Source: Gigantopelta aegis
Lineage: Eukaryota; Mollusca; Gastropoda; Neomphalida; Peltospiridae
Assembly: GCF_016097555.1 (NCBI RefSeq)
Contig: NC_054704.1
Coordinates: 50,913,000 to 50,976,999, forward strand
Direction of reading: 5' to 3'
DNA length: 64,000 bases
In this document: piece after piece, positions 59,691 to 64,000 of the stretch
Layout of the letters: each line of letters opens with the position of its first letter
How positions within the stretch are numbered: the stretch's first letter is position 1
Made by a program: the position numbers and the translations under genes
Notes under the pieces: generated by a model
Databases searched by the model: none
What the model was told of the DNA's origin: nothing
The model's input: only the letters and a program-made list of their open reading frames with translations

Positions 59691-60011
59691 AGTGCAACGC
59701 TCTGGTGGACATCGAAAAATTTTTAACTACTGTCTTGGCCCTGTTCCTTGCCACTGAAACATTTGCAGCTAAAATTATACTTATTTTTTCATGTCGCTGA
59801 AACAGAACAGTGTTAGTCCCTTTGTGACACCTTTCTGGGGTGGTATATGGGGACTCACCTCTAAAAGCTATATGTTAATGGGGTGGGTTTTTTTGTAGTT
59901 TAGCCCCCCTCCCAAAATAATTATCTCTAACCACCACCCCACTTCCCACCACCCACCCCAATCTGAAATTGTGTAACCTCCCCTGGTTTTGATAGCTATG
60001 TATCTGCAGTG

Positions 60012-61138
60012 TATTATACAATAAAAGCATATTTTTTCAGGCCATAATATATAAATTATGCTTTATACAATCAAATACAGGTTTGATACATGATACACCC
60101 ATTGCAGTTACATGATATGTTATGTTTGTAATTCTTGGTTAAATAGACCACCTAGCACAATGTAACGCGAGTAACCGAAATAGCTATTTTTTCCTCTCTA
60201 TCATTTATTTCTTGTTTCTAACAAACAACACTTGATACTTTCCTACACTAATACATACTACAGGTAGGGAAACCACAAATGTTTCACAATAGTGACATGA
60301 AACATGACACGGATACATCAAAAATTGTAATGCAAGTAACGGAAAAATATGTAATGCGAGCTGCCAACATTTTATTTTAATAGAACAATACCAGTGTGTG
60401 AATAATTATGCCAGCATACTTCTCACTAACACCAAGTTAGTTTTTGGTGCCACTTACTGGCTAATAAGCCTAAATATATATGTGCAATTCCAGGGTTACT
60501 CACGTTACATTTTTACCATACTAATTTGTTTTATTTGCTCAGGATTAATAATTATATACATTCAACACTTATTTTCTTTATTACATTTTATTAGTTAAAT
60601 AATCAATGTATATTATAAAAAAAAAAGAAGAGGAAATATGCTGATTAGTTTTCATACTTCGGTTACTCGCATTACGAAAAAAGAACACCATTAAAATCCA
60701 AGTCATTCTCCTCATACTGTAACAGCTATGATAAAAGTGGATATATTGGTGTATAGCTATGATGTTTAAGTATCTTTATGTGATAAGAGTTTTAAAAGTA
60801 TACAATTAATACATTTTTGGTTATCAAAATAGTCGGTTACTTGCATTACAATTTGGCCGCTATTTGGTAATGGCTGAAAAACGTAGATTTTAAAGAAAAA
60901 TAACAGTTTTTAAATGTCAAACTTTTATCGAAAGAAACATCAGAAAGTCACACAAATCAACTGGGTAAATATTACCCAAAATTTTAAACTTACAACAAGT
61001 TAAATAATGAATAAATTAATCATTTTGGGGAATTAATGTCAATTTTTAGAAAATTGAAATTTGAATTGTCTATTTTATATTTGAATATCCTGCCCCCTAC
61101 CCCCCACCCTCACCCCCAGTATTAGTGTTTTTAAGCTA
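60012..61138. other. noncoding, with recurring GTAAYGCGAGTAACCG motif
   Basis: No gene recognised. The motif GTAACGCGAGTAACCG or its inverse occurs, with variation, at 60161, 60326, 60350, 60493 (inverse), 60660 (inverse) and 60833 (inverse). Forward copies lie left and inverse copies right, like nested ends of a palindromic element. Confidence 0.6.

Positions 61139-61223
<85 letters not shown>
61139..61223. repeat. (TC)n microsatellite
   Basis: About 42 TC repeats without interruption. Confidence 0.97.
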
Positions 61224-61224
<1 letters not shown>

Positions 61225-61768
61225 GGTGACATATCTGATTATTACTGTTATTTAGTAAAATTGTATTAACTTAAATTAAAGTAGGGCTTGTGATTTTTTA
61301 ATTGTGGTTAGTAAATTTTCAAAATCACTGATCCCATGGCTAGTGGATTTTATAAAATTTCTAGAAGCCTTGAAAAATCAATGGGTCTGCATGTTTTGGG
61401 GGGTTTTTTCCCACCATTTCCTAACCTAAATAAAGTAGTCTGTTTTGCTGTGGCAAGTTTACAAAATAAATTCAGAGGGGTAAACATGTATGGATGATAT
61501 ATTGATGCCTGAAAAATACAATTATTTTTACATTGTTTTGTGAGAGAAAATACTAACTGGTTTTATAAAGGTGAACGAATAACTACAGTGCGTACAAGTT
61601 CTGCAAATGCCCATGGCAATCTGCTTTGTGGACAATATTAAAAAACAATTCATGGCATGTTTCTTTAGTCCCCTGCCGCATCAAACAGGGGACACTAGAT
61701 TTTGTCTACATCCTTCTGTCTGTCCCATGTTTAGTTTTTCAGGTGTTTTTTTCACAATGTCTCAAGAC

Positions 61769-62210
61769 AGATCAAGTTACCATGTACTGTTACAGATCAA
61801 GTTATCATGTACTGTTACAGATCAAGTTGCCATGTACTGTTAAAGATCAAGTTGCCATGTACTGTTACAGATCAAGTTTGACTTTCAGGGCGATTTACCT
61901 ATTTTTGACAAGAGTTATGGCCCTGGAACTTAGGAGATGCAAGAAAAACAATCTGGAATTATTTTGCCATGCCTCCAGATATTTAACTGAAATTTGGTGT
62001 ATAGCTTTTTCATGTTCTGTTATAGATAAAGTTTGACTTTCATAGCATTTACCCATTTTTGACAGAGTTATGGCCTTTGAACTTAGGAGATATAAAATTG
62101 TGTGTATACATAGCTTTATTATGTACTGTTACAGATCAAGTTTAACTATCATGACAATTTACTCAGTTTTTATGGAGTTATGGCCCATAAACTTAGGGCA
62201 TACAAAAAAA
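61769..62210. repeat. 25-base tandem repeat leading into diverged longer repeats
   Basis: Five copies of AGATCAAGTTACCATGTACT + GTTAC (starts at 61769, 61794, 61819, 61844, 61869). The last runs into a longer segment (AGTTTGACTTTCAGGGCGAT, GAGTTATGGCC, AACTTAGGAGAT) that repeats, diverged, from about 62019 and 62130. A short inverted pair CCCCTGCCGCATCAAACAGGGG precedes it at 61670-61691. Confidence 0.8.
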
Positions 62211-62839
62211 TATTTGGGCCCAATAGTAAATATATGTGTATTGCTTTAGCAGTACTCTCAAAATGATTATTCCTGTGGACATTTTCTTAATTGCAGGGGT
62301 TGACATATTATACATATATGTACATGTGTACACGTTGATGTAGATATAAATATTTAATGTTTATCTTGAGAGGGAATTAATTAACTGGCAATAGCGTGAC
62401 TGTTGTGCATAGTTTGTATACATGTAGTAAAATATGGAGTTTGTGTGTAACTATAAACAGCCACACAACACTGGCACCAGGCCATGTTTATGTATGGTAT
62501 GGGAAGTTCCGAAAATTATACGTTAACCTGGTGGGTCTGGGAGGGACTTTCTTTCAAGGCAGAGTGAGACGGATTACTAAGCAAACTGAAAGTTTGTCAT
62601 TCATTTACAGACTGAAAAATTGCATTCATTGTATACAAAACATTGCTCTAGTGCTCATCACCAAAAAAAAATCATAAATATATGTTACAGGGATGCTGTA
62701 TCCAAACATAACTCTTTCGTGGAGCAAGACTGAATATATACATATATGTACATTGTATATATTTGTTTTCCTTGCTACTTGCAGGCAGTCCCCTCTCCCA
62801 CCCACCCCAAACACCTTTCCTGTCCCATGACAGGCGTGT

Positions 62840-62998
62840 GCTACAACAGCTTGCTCTGAATGTGCATGTAAACTCCTATTAAGAAAAAATGTAGCGGGTT
62901 TCCTCTCGGAGACTATGTCAAAATTACCAAATGTTTGACATCCAGTAGCCAATGATTAATAAATCAGTGTGCTCTAGTTGTTAAAAACAAAACAAACT
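62840..62998 (+). mobile_element. SINE 3' fragment, second tail type
   Basis: AAATGTAGCGGGTTTCCTCT, then ATTACCAAATGTTTGACATC, AATAAATCAGTGTGCTCTAG and AAACAAAACAAACTTT. Matches the tail of 5690-5925. The head is missing. Confidence 0.75.
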
Positions 62999-63040
62999 TT
63001 AACTTTCGTCATGAGCAAAAAGATCACTCTCCTAAGTACC

Positions 63041-63448
63041 TTAAAGGGACATACCCTAGTTTTTAAACACTAACACATATTTTTCACTATTAGAGTCGTT
63101 TATAATCACTGAAATCAAACATTACTTATATTTTATTGTTTAGATTATCCATTTCCATACAACTGAAGTGTTTCTGGTTATCCTGGAGTTTCTATTACCA
63201 CAAAAGGCATTTTTCATATTTAAAAAAAAAATTATGTGCGTCTGAGAAGTAACTGTTATGGAATCGCGTTTTAGTCTACTTTTAAGGGTATTTCAATGTC
63301 ACAGACTCTTGTTTCTCTCTCTTATATCCAAATGTGTTACAGGTTTGTAAATTAACCAAACTTGGTGTCCATTTTTACGGGTTGAAACTAGAATCTAGGG
63401 GGAAATTATGCCTAAGTAGTATTTAAAAACTACGGTCTGTCCCTTTAA
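63041..63448. mobile_element. 408-base MITE with ~31-base TIRs
   Basis: The left end TTAAAGGGACATACCCTAGT..TTTTAAACACT and the right end inverted (AGTATTTAAAAACTACGGTC..TGTCCCTTTAA) match at about 28 of 31 positions. TTAA at both ends may be the target site. The interior is noncoding. Confidence 0.85.
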
Positions 63449-63554
63449 ATAATGCCTGGTGAGCAATCACATGAGCTTTCAAATGAAATTGGAAAAAAAA
63501 TTAATTGCAAGGCAATCAGTAAGCAGCTCTCCTAACATTTTTCAGGTGAGCGTA

Positions 63555-63722
63555 AGTGATCACTTGCCATTCCTTGCGACGACTGTACAGTACCTGTAGT
63601 TGTGGTCACTTGCCATTCCTGGCGACGACTGTACAGTACCTGTAGTTGTGGTCACTTGCCATTCCTGGCGACGACTGTACAGTACCTGTAGTTGTGGTCA
63701 CTTGCCATTCCTGGCGACGACC
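63555..63722. repeat. 46-base tandem repeat, 3.6 copies
   Basis: Unit GTGGTCACTTGCCATTCCTG + GCGACGACTGTACAGTACCT + GTAGTT. Copies start at about 63556, 63602, 63648 and 63694 and are nearly identical. The rest of the window (63723-64000) has no recognised feature. Confidence 0.93.
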
Positions 63723-64000
63723 AACTATTAATAAAATATGTTGCTTCTCCCTTGTTTAATTATTACATACATGTACATGTTCGTTATTGATTGATAACCC
63801 CAGAAAGGCAGGGCTCGAAACGGCCTGTGGCCAGGTTGCCAAATGCGACCAATGTCCTGTTTGGGCGACTTAAATATTAAAACATAATGGCGTTAGGCGC
63901 CAAAATAATAATATGTGGGCGATCTTCTTTAGAGGTATAACATATGAGCCACTATTAATATTTGTATTCTACATTAAAATCATGCTCGTGGTTCTCTTAT

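Larger units (their letters stand above)
57482..60011. mobile_element. 2.53-kb TIR element with TA flanks and nuclease-like gene
   Basis: The left arm 57482-57740 starts CACTGCAGATATATAGCT. The right arm 59748-60011 is its inverse, about 90% identical by eye apart from small indels in the G/C-rich part. Each end is immediately flanked by TA (57480-57481 and 60012-60013), and similarity stops there. The 2-kb interior is almost filled by broken coding sequence of one protein family on the minus strand, plus a piece on the + strand. TA flanks suggest a TA-targeting DNA transposon. No DDE transposase motif is seen, so either the nuclease-like protein is the mobility protein or this is a captured gene. 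Confidence 0.85.

Noticed and set aside
61600..62040. Protein with YRSSYHVLLQIKL repeats
   Set aside because: Generated by the 25-base tandem repeat; no recognised domain.

Overview
This window looks like nuclear DNA of an animal, most likely a mollusc and probably a gastropod. It is AT-rich with short exons and GT-AG introns. It carries many copies of tRNA-derived SINEs ending in GTCGTTAAATAAAACATTTC-like tails, which I associate with gastropod genomes (inference from memory, not a search). There are no bacterial features. Two 200-N gaps (22526-22725 and 43251-43450) split the window into three contigs. Contig 1 (1-22525) holds the only host gene I recognise: eight exons on the + strand that read collinearly as the helical half of nucleoporin NUP133 (2934-3028, 3269-3424, 4891-4994, 6347-~6453, 12315-12458, 13427-13645, 15577-15696, 21329-21368). 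The introns are filled with SINEs, a LINE 3' end, a Tigger-like element, hairpin elements and a 3.3-kb minisatellite of 59/65-bp units that starts at the donor site of the fourth exon. Contig 2 (22726-43250) opens with a broken OTU/F-box-type gene fragment and contains Tc1/mariner debris. It also carries the next NUP133 exon (29687-29809) on the MINUS strand, in matching phase. That suggests contig 2 is placed backwards in the scaffold, or that the locus is inverted. The contig also has a 4.7-kb array of a 34-bp minisatellite (31505-36190) and a degenerate retroelement-like coding block near 40 kb. Contig 3 (43451-64000) is a nest of transposons. A Penelope-like element (reverse transcriptase plus GIY-YIG endonuclease) is interrupted by two near-identical ~405-bp inverted-repeat elements and ends in a clear type I hammerhead ribozyme (46027-46085). 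A ~330-365-bp satellite is split by a decayed Ty3/Gypsy element on the minus strand. A 949-bp element with ~380-bp terminal inverted repeats and a 7-bp target duplication encloses a RecQ-like helicase fragment. A 2.53-kb element with ~260-bp inverted repeats and TA flanks encloses a broken gene of an unnamed FEN1/PIN-nuclease-like family. Apart from NUP133 nothing here looks like a working host gene. NUP133 itself shows two in-frame stops, one frameshift and one unlocated coding segment, so it is either a decaying copy or carries assembly errors. The remaining genes are parts of mobile elements, nearly all disabled.
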